Origin: Sphingobacterium nematocida
GTDB lineage: Bacteria; Bacteroidota; Bacteroidia; Sphingobacteriales; Sphingobacteriaceae
DNA: 56,318 bases
Reading direction: 5' to 3'
Assembly: GCF_900168125.1 (NCBI RefSeq)
Contig: NZ_FUZF01000002.1
Coordinates: forward strand, 1-56,318
The translations under genes and the position numbers were made by a program. The notes below the pieces were generated by a model, which did not search any database, had not been told where the DNA came from, and saw only the letters and a list, made by a program, of their open reading frames with translations. This document shows, one piece after another, positions 8,162 through 18,424 of the stretch (position 1 is its first letter; the number at the start of each line of letters is the position of its first letter).

Positions 8162-11100
8162 CTATTGAAATTGAATACGAACATTTATTCCGAAATACGT
8201 ATACGATGTAGCGTAGTTTTGAGATGTATATGGACGTACTGCATTTGAATTATAGAATAGACGGATGTTGTAGAACTGATTGATTGTATAGTCCAGCGAA
8301 GGGTTTACCGTTAAACTTTTGTTTCCTCCTGATACTTCTGCTTGATTAATATCTGAACGGTATACCGTCGTCTTTCTATCATTCAAGGCAAAATCAACCC
8401 TGAAGTTCATGTCATTTACCCATTTACGATCCTCAAAAATCCCGAAAGGAAGACGTACATTGTTCTTTCTGTATCCCATACCCACGATAAAAGATTGATC
8501 CGTCATCATAGCCAGTTGACTATTCTGTAAACTCATATTCATATCCCGTGATTTGCGGTACTCTGAGTTTACGGATAGGCTATTTGCAAAACGCATATCT
8601 ACACCAATTAATGGAACAAACCTATCAATAATAGATATTTGACCATATTGACTTTGAGGCAAAAAGTTTTGGTTTGCATCCCGTGAATAAGGCATACCGT
8701 CGGCCTCTTCATACCTTGCAGTTGATGTATAACCACCAATGATATATTGGGATTGATAAGCGTGATTAATGTTTATAGAACTGATAAAGTCTTGTATACC
8801 TAAAATACCAACTAAACCGTTGAAGGATATCCGCCAGTTAGGGAGCGGGAATTTAGGTTTAATACCTTGTTCAGCGGATTTAGCGTCTTTGCCCAGATAG
8901 GTAGCTAAGAAAGCATTTACAACAACATCCTGTTGGGTCTTACCATACCCATCTGCATAAAAATCTGCAGATTGTCCTACGGAATTAATATTCTTTTCTC
9001 CTAAACGTTGCGATATGGCGAGTCGGTGTTCCTCAAACTTTTTAAACAAATCATCGCTATTTTTGAAAGAAGTACGTATAGAAATCTGTGATACGGTGTA
9101 GTTTCCTGTCACATATGGCGAGACACTCTCTAATTGACCCGTTGTCGCATTAAACTGCATGGCAGCAGTATAATTATAATTATCTATACGAGACATCGTC
9201 AAATCGACACGTAAGCCCTTAATCGGTTCTAAATTAGCGACTACAGAGATGTTCTCCGCAAAAGTCTTCGTATACATGTTGGTCTGTAGGGTATCAGACG
9301 ATAGCCAACCGTTGCGCGCTGCTTTGCTCAGAATATCGCCCTGGCCACCAAATAAAAATCCCCAGCCCGGTGCATTTGCATCAAAATCAAAACCTAAAAG
9401 GTTTGTCGTAGGGGTATATCCTGGCAGATAAGTACCTTCCGTTTTTGTATAAGCTCCATTTACGTTCCGGATAGACGTTAACAACTGCACGAAGAATGGT
9501 ACAGCTCCTTTGCTATCTCGTCCTGTATTTTGACGGATAAACCTAAATTTGCTGTAAAGAGCGCTTAGGTTTAACGTTGGATTGATCTGTATAGTCCTGT
9601 TATTTTGGATACTATTACCCAGATTAATGTTTTCATTTTGGAGACTCAAAAGAGGTTCACTTTGCCAGTTGAATTGTGTACCATATCGAGCTGTAGCATT
9701 CACCCATTCTAAGTAAGGAATCTTATTAATAGGCAACGAGTAGGTCACATTCATCATGTGATTATAATCTGTAGTTCGGCCCATTTTCCAGAAATTAGAC
9801 CATAATGTATCTCGTTTTGCTCCGTCGATTCTGCCGTTTGGCTCGTCGATAATGGAATAATTAGTAGCGTTGAAATCCAAACGTAGAGACTTCGTTAGAT
9901 CCCAGCTGATTCCATATATCCGACTCATGTTAAAGTTCTTGTTGTAGTAGGTCGGCAACACGTTGTTTGAGGAGTTGTCACGAAGCGTATTTTCGTTATA
10001 AATACGGTTGACCTCCATTCTGAAATTCAACAACGATGGCATCAGATTGAAATTCATATCCCGGATCAATCCTAAATTCTTAGATTTAAGATTCTTAAAA
10101 GGTTCGTAGAAATGAGTCGTCGGGTTACTAAACGTGTAATCTAAAGCACCGCGATAATTGCGTTGTAAGTTAGATGCCGTATTGAAGTCTCTATGGTAAT
10201 ACTCGCTAAATGCATATGAAAGTCCAAAGTTCTCGATATCCCAAGGACGAATAGGGCTTTCGTTATCCGTTCTGATCTTGCGAACGTTTGTAAAACTGAA
10301 ACCTTTGCGGGTCGTGTAATCTTGTACTAAACGAAGCAAGGAATCTCTTCTGTTGTTTGATAATGTGGCTAAGGCGCTATTTAACTCAATATCTGGACTA
10401 AGTGGATTAAACTCCGGTGTTGCCGTTTGATTGGAGTAGTTAAAATAGAACGGGATAATGACACCATGTCTTGGATGGAAGAATTTTCCAAATTCAGCAT
10501 TTGTGGTAATATCAAAAAAGAAGTTGTCCGAACGGTTTCGTTCGCCGACTCTTTGGGAAATAGATCCAAAACCTATGGTCGATTTTGTGCCGGTAACAGA
10601 CACATTTGCGAAATCTGCGAGTTTTAAATTAAGTCGTGCTGTGGCCGCCCATCCACCTTTGTCATCAAAATCAGTTAGGCGCAGTTCATTAAACCAGAAT
10701 TCTCCGGCCAAATCTCTTCCATCATCCATAGGGGTACTCGTAGACGTACCACGCAAAGGGTTACGTACTCCGACCATATAGAAACGTACTTTAGAGATAT
10801 CTGGGGTTCCTATAATGAGAATTCTATTTTTACCATCCGAATGTTCATAAGGGACATCTAGTGGCCAAGGCTGTCCATTCAGTTTGGCATTATCCCGAGC
10901 AATCTTGGCATCTTGAAATAATTTGATCTGAATATTCATCCTGTTCTCCTCTGGCCAGATTAGATCCGGAGAGCTTGTGCCTGGAGTTGTGATGCTCAAA
11001 GGCATATCATATTCATAGTAGTTATACTTGTCGTCTGTACCTACACGTATGAATGCTCTAAAATCACCCTTATTTAAGTTCTCTCCCTCGGCATGTATAA

Positions 11101-14100
11101 ACATTTCGAGTCGTCCGTAAGGTCTGAAATCGTGAGAAGCTGTTTTGAACGTTGCCCTACCATAGCCGTCCCGCAACTGTTTTACATCAAGACTCATGGA
11201 CTGTTCATTCAGCTGTATGTCCAGATTGTTATTTGATATATCGACCTGTCGGTTGATGCCTGGAGGGACTACATAAGGGATAGGTTCACGTTTGCCGTTT
11301 TCTTCAATACTGATGTTGGCGACATTGAACGTAGAATTGTCTGAAGCAACTACTCCCATACTATGGTCTGCAATAACTTTGGACGCTATATTTTCTGCGT
11401 TGTATTTTCTCCAATCGCCACGTACAAACTGCATTCTTCCAAATCGAACGACAGAAGTATCGGCAAAATTGGTCATGAATAAACGGATAAAGCGGATCGA
11501 TTTGAAGTCCTGAATATTACCTTCACGACTCTCAAACTCATTTAGAGGAATACGTAATTTATACCATTTAACATCAAGATTTTTATCGAGGACACGGACT
11601 TTGGAAGTTTGTTCGTCTACAATGAAATTTTTGCCCACAACCATATCCTGAGGTCGTATGGAAAGCTTGTACTGATAGTACTCGTCAATTTCATTCATGG
11701 TGTTGTCGCGGTTGACATCTTCACCATCAGGAAGCAATGTACTAGCAGAGGTTTCTACACCGTAGTCGGCTAGCGACTGGTTGTTAGTCCGTGTATTTCC
11801 TTGTGTACCATTGTACTGTTGGTAGCGTTCCAAAATACCCACATTTTGGTCAAAATGATTTCCTCTAAAATACGTGTAATCATCCGAGGAAGGGTCACCT
11901 TGTAGCTTAGCAAAGGCCTGAGGGTCCAGTATTCCTTGCATCTGGTTTAGAAAATTAGCATGGAAAGAACGCTCTTCGTCATTGGTCAGACCATCAAGAC
12001 CTACATCTTGTAAAAGTCTACTGGCATCCGAGTTTTCAAAAGCTTGGACGACAGGTTGATTACGTACGACATGTCCCCAAACAGTTTGGTCAACTAAAGT
12101 CTTGTCACCGGTGGGAGAAAGTCCATTTTCTAAAGACTTTCTACCGTCTTTAAGGATGTCTTCTGAAACATTTCCCAGGTTGATATAGATATCTCCACCA
12201 TTTTTATTCGGGTTTGTCAAAGTTGGATCCATCATCCACATTTCCAAAAACTCGATGTTTTGCGCTTCGAAATCCGTTTGGTCAATTTTACGGAACATGC
12301 CGCCCCATCGGTTTTGGGGATTTAATAACTTGCCATCGGCTGCTATCCCTGTCGTCGTATAGTTAAACTGACCGCGTAACATCGGGTAGTAAGCCAGATC
12401 CAGCGTTGGTAAAAAGGCATCACCTCCAGTTTTAATCTCCTTGTATGGGAAAACTTCCTTTTCCGTGACTTTTCGTGTCCGGTGATCCAGCAGGAAGCGC
12501 TCGTTTACGCGAGGATTGAGACTTGACGATTGATAGAAAATCGGATCAATATTGTAGAATGCCAATTGCGCCCTGTTATAACCGTAGGCAAGATCATTGG
12601 TTAAATTGGATTCAGCGAACATTCGAGGGGTTCCAGAAATCTGCCAACCCAATTGTCCTTTGATATCTATATAAGAAAAGTTGTTTTCAAAATTGTCAAT
12701 GTAGGTCGTTCCTGTGTTTCCATTAGCTGTATTTAGACCTTTAGGGTGTCCAGGTTTGAGATGTGCAAATTCTCCATAAAAGCTAATGTGAGACTCTTCT
12801 TTTGTGCTCAGGAAAGGCAATTTGTCTACCATACGGGTCAACCAACGTGAAGGCGCATTGTAGGTAATATCGGCCCCTAACATGGTGTTAGATATAGGTT
12901 CTTCCCCTATAAATACTTTCTCCGATATAGGTTTTTCCGTCAGATTCATAATGGTAGCTCCGACCATCAGGTTTTTATTGACGGTATAGTCTAGACGGCC
13001 TCCCATTAGTGTTTTTTGCTGTAAGCCAAATAAGGTCTCATCTTCCACCGATACTGTGATGGGTTGACCGGATAGGACAAGTGCTTGGTTCAGTATACGT
13101 AAGGTTCCGATCTGGTAGTCTACCATGTAGTCGGTTCCTTCAGTAAGGATAGCACCACCCGACATGACGCGGAGTTGGCCTGGCCTTAGATTCATCACAT
13201 TCAATTGGTATTCTGTGCCTGAGCCTGATTGATATTTTCCTTTTAATCTATACCTGTTTTTGTTTGGGAATTTTTGTTCAGCATCCACCTTAGTATGTGT
13301 ATACAACTCGGGATAGGTATATTTTTCGATAAGATCATTTTCTCCGGTAGCAAATTGCTCGGCTAGATCTTTACCAAAAGGCTCGACAACAGGAAAGATC
13401 AGCTTTCCTCGTATGGGCTCAATCGTGATATCTGGTAAAAAATCAAATAACCCGTCAGAACCGGCAGCCTGATTCTGTGTAATGCGATCTAATGCCGTCA
13501 ATTGTAACCAGGTTTTATCTGCTGTTTTGCTTCCTTCATACATAGACGGGCGTTCAGCACCAGTCTCAGTTTCCGTGCGGTAGATCTGTAAGAATAAATT
13601 TTGTTCGGATATATTAGTCGCATTGAGCGAATAGATATTTTTCATCATCAACGCCCAAATAGGAAGGTTTGTTTTTAGAACTTCATTCTTCAATAGTTTG
13701 GTGTACAACATCTTCGGAGCAGACGGGGATACCGGTATATCCGTACTGAACTCACCTACTTGGTATTCCTTTCCGTTGGCCATATACCGATAAGCTACAG
13801 CAAGTACCTGATCTTGTCCTAAGGGGTATACCAAGGAGACATAGCCCAAGCGCCTGTTGATGGTGTAGTCTCTCCCTTCAACTAGTTTGCGCGCATAAGT
13901 TAGTTTTGCATAGTTATCATTAGCGCCACTTCCTGCGAAAAAACTCTGTACAACATTACTTGTGGATTCGCGCCCAGGCTCTCCAAGTTGTGTTAGTAAA
14001 TCGTTGGATATATCCGAAGACAAAGCGCCAGGTATACCTGTTGAAGGTAATTTTGAAGGAGATACCCTATTGATAATATTGTTATACGGCGTATGCTCTC

Positions 14101-15181
14101 CTAAATCCATCAGTGCCATAATATCTCTGGATTCTTCGTAAGAGTTAGAGCGGTTATTCACCCACACCTCCACTTGCGTAATGTTAACCGGTGTATTGAT
14201 GATGGGGGCTAGTGCTAGTGACTGATTGTAGGTCTCTCTAAAGTATTGGCCTAAGAAATAGTGCTGGTTGGCCTCATAGTTGCTCATTTCCAGTACCATT
14301 TCACTTTCTCGACTACCATTAGACAGCGTAATTTCTTTTTTATTGGAACGTTGCTGCGATAGAAGTCCCGTAACAGCCAATTTGCCAAATTGCAACTGTG
14401 TTTTGATACCGAAAAGTGACTCTGCTCCTTGAATTAAGGTAGAATTAAGTGCCATATTAACATTACCTATCTCCAGTCGACGGATAATATCATCATCCCC
14501 TGCAACGTAGTCAAATCTGATCTGGTTTTCAAAGCCAAATTGAGCTCTAGAATTGAAATTCGCATTGACTTTGACACGCTCTCCAATATTACCAACAAGG
14601 TTTAGGTTCATGTTTTGGTCAAAATCCATTCCCCACTGTTTGCGTTGGCGCTCATTAAACATCGGGTTATCGTTGGTATTGTACTGCGCCATGATACCAA
14701 CTTCAACGCTACCTCGAGGATTGATGTCTATGGTATTACCGCCAAAAATCTTTTCGAATGTAGGACTGTTGATTTCAATTACAGGGAAAAGGCGGCGACG
14801 GCGTTCTTCCGCCATTTCTTTACCTGCTAGTTCTTCCCAATAATTCTTTTTCAGACGCTTGAATTCATAGTCTTTAAATTCATCGATCGTCAGATAAAGT
14901 GGTGGTCTATACATCTTCGAACCTAACTTTTCGCGGATGATGTATTGTTTGGTCTCCGGGTCAAAGGTAATTTCGCGTTCGATGTTTTCGGGAATATCTA
15001 AAGCAATAGGTCTGTAAGATTTGGGTAGTTTGATAAAGGGATTGTCCTTTAACTGGTATTTTAATTTCGTAGAATCATTTGCGGATAAGCTAGTGACCGG
15101 TGTTACGACTTGTGCATAGCCTAGATTTATCAGTACACAAACAAGTATCAGTAATGTAAATAATGACCTAAGCTTTTTCAA
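8162..15181 (-). CDS. sprA: Type IX secretion translocon / gliding protein SprA
   Basis: A 2,339-residue protein, the largest in the window, matching the unusual size (about 2,300-2,500) of SprA/Sov, the 36-strand outer-membrane barrel that is the conducting channel of the type IX secretion system. It has a signal peptide (MKKLRSLFTLLILVCVLIN, then GYAQ). Long aromatic, strand-rich stretches run through the whole length, with family-like segments such as GDDDIIRRLEIGNVNM, where the strands line up near residue 230, and a C-terminal strand ending in VRIQFQ. The frame is intact. The initiation codon is TTG (complement of 15179-15181), and no in-frame ATG lies close upstream. A -7 box (15263-15270) gives it a likely promoter, separate from ruvA upstream. 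The closest functional partners in this window are sprE/porW, gldJ and the PorP/SprF cassette. Confidence 0.95.
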   Translation of the reverse strand: MKKLRSLFTLLILVCVLINLGYAQVVTPVTSLSANDSTKLKYQLKDNPFIKLPKSYRPIALDIPENIEREITFDPETKQYIIREKLGSKMYRPPLYLTIDEFKDYEFKRLKKNYWEELAGKEMAEERRRRLFPVIEINSPTFEKIFGGNTIDINPRGSVEVGIMAQYNTNDNPMFNERQRKQWGMDFDQNMNLNLVGNIGERVKVNANFNSRAQFGFENQIRFDYVAGDDDIIRRLEIGNVNMALNSTLIQGAESLFGIKTQLQFGKLAVTGLLSQQRSNKKEITLSNGSRESEMVLEMSNYEANQHYFLGQYFRETYNQSLALAPIINTPVNITQVEVWVNNRSNSYEESRDIMALMDLGEHTPYNNIINRVSPSKLPSTGIPGALSSDISNDLLTQLGEPGRESTSNVVQSFFAGSGANDNYAKLTYARKLVEGRDYTINRRLGYVSLVYPLGQDQVLAVAYRYMANGKEYQVGEFSTDIPVSPSAPKMLYTKLLKNEVLKTNLPIWALMMKNIYSLNATNISEQNLFLQIYRTETETGAERPSMYEGSKTADKTWLQLTALDRITQNQAAGSDGLFDFLPDITIEPIRGKLIFPVVEPFGKDLAEQFATGENDLIEKYTYPELYTHTKVDAEQKFPNKNRYRLKGKYQSGSGTEYQLNVMNLRPGQLRVMSGGAILTEGTDYMVDYQIGTLRILNQALVLSGQPITVSVEDETLFGLQQKTLMGGRLDYTVNKNLMVGATIMNLTEKPISEKVFIGEEPISNTMLGADITYNAPSRWLTRMVDKLPFLSTKEESHISFYGEFAHLKPGHPKGLNTANGNTGTTYIDNFENNFSYIDIKGQLGWQISGTPRMFAESNLTNDLAYGYNRAQLAFYNIDPIFYQSSSLNPRVNERFLLDHRTRKVTEKEVFPYKEIKTGGDAFLPTLDLAYYPMLRGQFNYTTTGIAADGKLLNPQNRWGGMFRKIDQTDFEAQNIEFLEMWMMDPTLTNPNKNGGDIYINLGNVSEDILKDGRKSLENGLSPTGDKTLVDQTVWGHVVRNQPVVQAFENSDASRLLQDVGLDGLTNDEERSFHANFLNQMQGILDPQAFAKLQGDPSSDDYTYFRGNHFDQNVGILERYQQYNGTQGNTRTNNQSLADYGVETSASTLLPDGEDVNRDNTMNEIDEYYQYKLSIRPQDMVVGKNFIVDEQTSKVRVLDKNLDVKWYKLRIPLNEFESREGNIQDFKSIRFIRLFMTNFADTSVVRFGRMQFVRGDWRKYNAENIASKVIADHSMGVVASDNSTFNVANISIEENGKREPIPYVVPPGINRQVDISNNNLDIQLNEQSMSLDVKQLRDGYGRATFKTASHDFRPYGRLEMFIHAEGENLNKGDFRAFIRVGTDDKYNYYEYDMPLSITTPGTSSPDLIWPEENRMNIQIKLFQDAKIARDNAKLNGQPWPLDVPYEHSDGKNRILIIGTPDISKVRFYMVGVRNPLRGTSTSTPMDDGRDLAGEFWFNELRLTDFDDKGGWAATARLNLKLADFANVSVTGTKSTIGFGSISQRVGERNRSDNFFFDITTNAEFGKFFHPRHGVIIPFYFNYSNQTATPEFNPLSPDIELNSALATLSNNRRDSLLRLVQDYTTRKGFSFTNVRKIRTDNESPIRPWDIENFGLSYAFSEYYHRDFNTASNLQRNYRGALDYTFSNPTTHFYEPFKNLKSKNLGLIRDMNFNLMPSLLNFRMEVNRIYNENTLRDNSSNNVLPTYYNKNFNMSRIYGISWDLTKSLRLDFNATNYSIIDEPNGRIDGAKRDTLWSNFWKMGRTTDYNHMMNVTYSLPINKIPYLEWVNATARYGTQFNWQSEPLLSLQNENINLGNSIQNNRTIQINPTLNLSALYSKFRFIRQNTGRDSKGAVPFFVQLLTSIRNVNGAYTKTEGTYLPGYTPTTNLLGFDFDANAPGWGFLFGGQGDILSKAARNGWLSSDTLQTNMYTKTFAENISVVANLEPIKGLRVDLTMSRIDNYNYTAAMQFNATTGQLESVSPYVTGNYTVSQISIRTSFKNSDDLFKKFEEHRLAISQRLGEKNINSVGQSADFYADGYGKTQQDVVVNAFLATYLGKDAKSAEQGIKPKFPLPNWRISFNGLVGILGIQDFISSININHAYQSQYIIGGYTSTARYEEADGMPYSRDANQNFLPQSQYGQISIIDRFVPLIGVDMRFANSLSVNSEYRKSRDMNMSLQNSQLAMMTDQSFIVGMGYRKNNVRLPFGIFEDRKWVNDMNFRVDFALNDRKTTVYRSDINQAEVSGGNKSLTVNPSLDYTINQFYNIRLFYNSNAVRPYTSQNYATSYTYFGINVRIQFQ

Positions 15182-15262
15182 GAGTATTTGGCTAAATAAA
15201 ATTAATAATTGCTATAATTCAAGCAAATATCAATGTTTTAATTAATAATAACAAAAAACTCT

Positions 15263-15270
15263 CAAAGATA
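15263..15270 (-). promoter_or_regulatory. Likely -7 box of the sprA promoter
   Basis: Reads TATCTTTG on the minus strand, a perfect TAnnTTTG. The -33 region about 20 nt upstream is only TTTA-like. A start near 15256 would give a leader of about 75 nt. Confidence 0.42.
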
Positions 15271-15300
15271 TTCTTATGGACGAAATGTTAAAATTTATTA

Positions 15301-15327
15301 ATGTAGACTCTGTTGCCGAGTCTACAT
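15301..15327 (-). terminator. Hairpin at the end of ruvA
   Basis: Perfect 10-bp arms ATGTAGACTC (15301-15310) and GAGTCTACAT (15318-15327) around a 7-nt loop. The ruvA stop codon lies inside the stem. On the minus strand an A-run precedes it and a T-rich but broken stretch follows, so termination is probable but not textbook. The long T-run lies on the plus-strand side, where no gene reads in. Confidence 0.55.
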
Positions 15328-15906
15328 TTTTTTTAGTGCAGCTTTAATGAGTTCTTCAACGGTGTATCCACTTTCTATCTGGACGATAGCAGCCAGTGTT
15401 TTTTCGACTTGAGATTTTGGAAAACCTAGCATAACAAGAGCGGAAAGGGCTTCTTCTGGAATAGATTGGATGGTGACGGGGAGAGGAAGCAAAGCATGAT
15501 CACCTTGTTTCTTGAGCTTATCTTGTAATTCAAGAATAACACGTTGAGCAGTCTTAGGACCTATGCCTTTTATTTTTTGAATCACCGCTACTTGTCCGTT
15601 GATTATAGCAGATTGTATCTCTTCGGGGGTAATAGAGGATAACATCATTCTTCCTGTGTTGGGACCTATCCCGGAAACCGATATCAAATGGTTAAATAGG
15701 TGACGTTCTCCCTCTGTAGCGAATCCGAAAAGTGTATGGGCATCTTCACGAACCTGAAAAGAAATAAACAGTTTACAGCTTTCCTGATCTTTAATCAAAG
15801 AATATGTGGTCAGCGAGATATGAACATGGTATCCAATGCCCCCCACCTCAAGTATGACATGGGTAGGGGCTTTGAATACGAGTTTACCATTGAAATAATC
15901 GTACAT
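15322..15906 (-). CDS. ruvA: Holliday junction DNA helicase subunit RuvA
   Basis: A 194-residue protein of normal length. RuvA binds the four-way Holliday junction as a tetramer and loads the RuvB motor for branch migration in the cytoplasm. The sequence shows the N-terminal OB-fold beginning MYDYFNGKLV with VGGIGYHVHIS, and then the helix-hairpin-helix pair (ISVSGIGPNTGRMML and KIKGIGPKTAQRVILEL). The C-terminal UBA-like domain that touches RuvB ends the protein (EALSALVMLGFPKSQVE ... EELIKAALKKM). It starts 67 nt after maeB on the same strand and no own promoter was seen, so cotranscription with maeB is likely. ruvB is not in the window. Confidence 0.97.
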   Translation of the reverse strand: MYDYFNGKLVFKAPTHVILEVGGIGYHVHISLTTYSLIKDQESCKLFISFQVREDAHTLFGFATEGERHLFNHLISVSGIGPNTGRMMLSSITPEEIQSAIINGQVAVIQKIKGIGPKTAQRVILELQDKLKKQGDHALLPLPVTIQSIPEEALSALVMLGFPKSQVEKTLAAIVQIESGYTVEELIKAALKKM

Positions 15907-15973
15907 GGTTTTGTTTTTTATTTATATTAGGTGAACCATCTTCACCCTCATTACCTTTGTAACTATCGTCACC

Positions 15974-18250
15974 TTATTTTAAACTTTCATGGGCTTGTGC
16001 GTCCACAACTGCAATAGTCACCATATTTACTATCTCACGAACAGAGCTATCCAGCTGTAGTACATGTATAGGTTTGTTCATTCCCAATAATATAGGACCT
16101 ACGGCTTCAGCATCACCCACTTCTTGTAAAAGCTTATAAGCGATGTTTCCAGATGCTAGGGTTGGAAATATCAGTGTATTAGCATTTTCGCCTTTCAGTG
16201 TGCTAAAAGGGAAATTGCTTTCCAACATTTCTTTGTTCAACGCAAAATTAGCTTGTAATTCGCCGTCCACAACGATGTTAGGATGATTCTTATGTAATAT
16301 ATTTACCGCTTCACGCACCTTGGTTGGAGTAGGTCCATCGGAGGAACCGAAGTTGGAGTAAGAAAGCATTGCTATTCTTGGTTTAACATTAAATCGCCGA
16401 ACTGCTTTCTCCATCAATACGGTGATGTCTGCTAGTTCTTCTGCTGTTGGGTCCGTGTTGACCGTTGTATCTCCCAAAAATAAGGGGCCTTTGGAAGTCA
16501 GCATCATGTACATCCCGACAATACGACTGCCTTCTTTGGCTCCGATCACATGCAGTGCCGGTTTGATTGTAGACGCATAGTTTCTCGTTAAACCTGAAAT
16601 TAAGGTGTCTGCATCTCCAAATTCGACCATACTAGCAGCGAAGTAATTGCGATTGGACATTAATTTGATCGCATCCATCTTTGATACACCTCTGCGTTGT
16701 CTCTTTTTATAAAGGTGTTCTGCATATTTTTCAAAACGTGCTGTGTTTTCCTCTTCTTTAGGATCAATAATAGTAACGTTGTCTAAATCAAAAGCATAGT
16801 CCTCGATCATCTTAACGATACGTTCTCTATTTCCTAATAAGATAGGGATAGCGATACCTTCTTCTTTCACAATCTGGGCAGCACGAAGTGTTTTTGCATT
16901 ATCCGCTTCAGCGAATACCACTCTTTTAGGGTTGTTTTTGGCGATCGAAGTTACTTTTCGCATAATTCCATCGTCCTTACCCAAGCGTTTGCGAAGCTCC
17001 TCCTTATAATTTTCCCAGTTATCTATGGTCTTGCGGGCAACACCAGAAGCGATAGCGGCTTTAGCAACAGCTACCGATACCTCTGTAATCAGGCGAGGAT
17101 CCGTTGGTTTAGGAATGACATAGTCTGTGCCGAATCGAAGGTTACTTGTATTATAAGCTTGATTCACTTCTTCTGGAACCGCTGCTTTCGCAAGTTCGGC
17201 GATAGCACGGACGGCAGCGATCTTCATATCCTCATTAATAGCTGTCGCTCTAACATCCAGGGCTCCTCTAAAAATGTAAGGAAATCCTAGTACGTTGTTC
17301 ACTTGGTTCGGGAAATCCGAACGGCCTGTTCCCATTATAATATCTGTCCTTGTCGCTACTGCTAGGTCATAGGCGATTTCTGGGTTTGGATTAGCCATAG
17401 CCAATACAATCGGCTTTGCCGCCATTGATTGCAACATTTCCGGTGTAAGTACGTCTGCCGCTGATAGGCCGATAAATACATCAGAATCTTTTACAGCGTC
17501 GGCAAGTGTGTGTATGTCACGCTCAGTCGCCCATTCCGCTTTTGACGGATCCAGCTGCTCACGGTCGCTACGGATGACACCTTTACTGTCTAACATCACG
17601 ATATTTTCTTTACGCGCACCTACGGCAATATACATCGCTGTACAGGAAATAGCTGCAGCGCCAGCGCCGTTTACTACGATCTTAACGGAAGCAATATCCT
17701 TGCCTTGAAGTTCACAGGCATTGATAAGCGCGGCCCCAGAGATAATAGCAGTACCATGTTGGTCATCATGCATCACCGGAATATTCATTTCTGCCTTTAA
17801 GCGTCTTTCTATTTCAAAACATTCAGGCGCTTTAATATCCTCCAGGTTAATACCTCCGAAAGTTGGCTCTAGTGCCTTAACAATACGCACAAATTCGTCA
17901 ACATTTTTGGTGTCCAATTCGATATCGAATACATCTATATCGGCAAATATCTTGAAAAGAAGTCCTTTGCCCTCCATGACGGGTTTACCGGCTTGTGCAC
18001 CGATATCACCCAAACCAAGAACAGCGGTACCATTACTGATTACAGCGACTAAATTTCCTTTAGCGGTATATTTGTAAGCATCTTCCGGGTTTTCAGCAAT
18101 CGCTAAACAAGGTTCTGCTACCCCAGGTGAATAGGCTAATGATAAGTCTCTCTGTGAATTGTATGGTTTTGTCGGAACAACTGCAATTTTACCCGGACGA
18201 CCCATAGCATGATAGTCTAGGGCCTCCTTCTTTCTGTTGATATTACTCAT
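15974..18250 (-). CDS. maeB: NADP-dependent malic enzyme with fused phosphotransacetylase-like domain
   Basis: Converts (S)-malate to pyruvate and CO2 with NADP+ reduction, linking the TCA cycle to pyruvate and NADPH supply in the cytoplasm. At 758 residues it has the MaeB two-part form. The malic enzyme half (about 1-410) shows YSPGVAEPC, the tyrosine/lysine region around [13 protein letters not shown], the metal-binding [20 protein letters not shown] and a Rossmann stretch [13 protein letters not shown]. The phosphotransacetylase-like half (about 430-758) is usually regulatory, responding to acetyl-CoA. The ATG at 18250 is supported by a promoter ending about 30 nt upstream. It follows dacB by 174 nt, with its own promoter between. 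No truncation is seen. Confidence 0.96.
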   Translation of the reverse strand: MSNINRKKEALDYHAMGRPGKIAVVPTKPYNSQRDLSLAYSPGVAEPCLAIAENPEDAYKYTAKGNLVAVISNGTAVLGLGDIGAQAGKPVMEGKGLLFKIFADIDVFDIELDTKNVDEFVRIVKALEPTFGGINLEDIKAPECFEIERRLKAEMNIPVMHDDQHGTAIISGAALINACELQGKDIASVKIVVNGAGAAAISCTAMYIAVGARKENIVMLDSKGVIRSDREQLDPSKAEWATERDIHTLADAVKDSDVFIGLSAADVLTPEMLQSMAAKPIVLAMANPNPEIAYDLAVATRTDIIMGTGRSDFPNQVNNVLGFPYIFRGALDVRATAINEDMKIAAVRAIAELAKAAVPEEVNQAYNTSNLRFGTDYVIPKPTDPRLITEVSVAVAKAAIASGVARKTIDNWENYKEELRKRLGKDDGIMRKVTSIAKNNPKRVVFAEADNAKTLRAAQIVKEEGIAIPILLGNRERIVKMIEDYAFDLDNVTIIDPKEEENTARFEKYAEHLYKKRQRRGVSKMDAIKLMSNRNYFAASMVEFGDADTLISGLTRNYASTIKPALHVIGAKEGSRIVGMYMMLTSKGPLFLGDTTVNTDPTAEELADITVLMEKAVRRFNVKPRIAMLSYSNFGSSDGPTPTKVREAVNILHKNHPNIVVDGELQANFALNKEMLESNFPFSTLKGENANTLIFPTLASGNIAYKLLQEVGDAEAVGPILLGMNKPIHVLQLDSSVREIVNMVTIAVVDAQAHESLK

Positions 18251-18280
18251 TTTTAGATCTGTGTGTCAAATTTAAGGCTA

Positions 18281-18311
18281 CAAACCTACATAAATTCACC
18301 TTTATGCACAA
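18281..18311 (-). promoter_or_regulatory. Promoter of maeB (TTG-N20-TAGGTTTG)
   Basis: On the minus strand TTG (18309-18311) is followed 20 nt later by TAGGTTTG (18281-18288), a full match to the Bacteroidota promoter form. A second overlapping TAAATTTG at 18267-18274 lacks a -33 partner. The start would be near 18275, about 25 nt before the maeB ATG. Confidence 0.6.
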
Positions 18312-18344
18312 TATAATTGCGTCTTAAATATATAATGAATTTAG

Positions 18345-18360
18345 AGATTGTCCGCAATCT
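18345..18360 (-). terminator. Short hairpin after dacB
   Basis: AGATTG/CAATCT arms around TCCG in the dacB-maeB spacer. The stem is only 6 bp and the following stretch is AT-rich without a T-run, so it is a weak candidate for the end of the dacB transcript. Confidence 0.25.
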
Positions 18361-18424
18361 TATGTGTTTATTAATTGTGGAAATGTATTATTCTGTTTCT
18401 TCAATATATGCAATATTAATGCTA

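Noticed and set aside
14553..14843. Short plus-strand frames inside sprA
   Set aside because: Shadows; sprA is intact across them.
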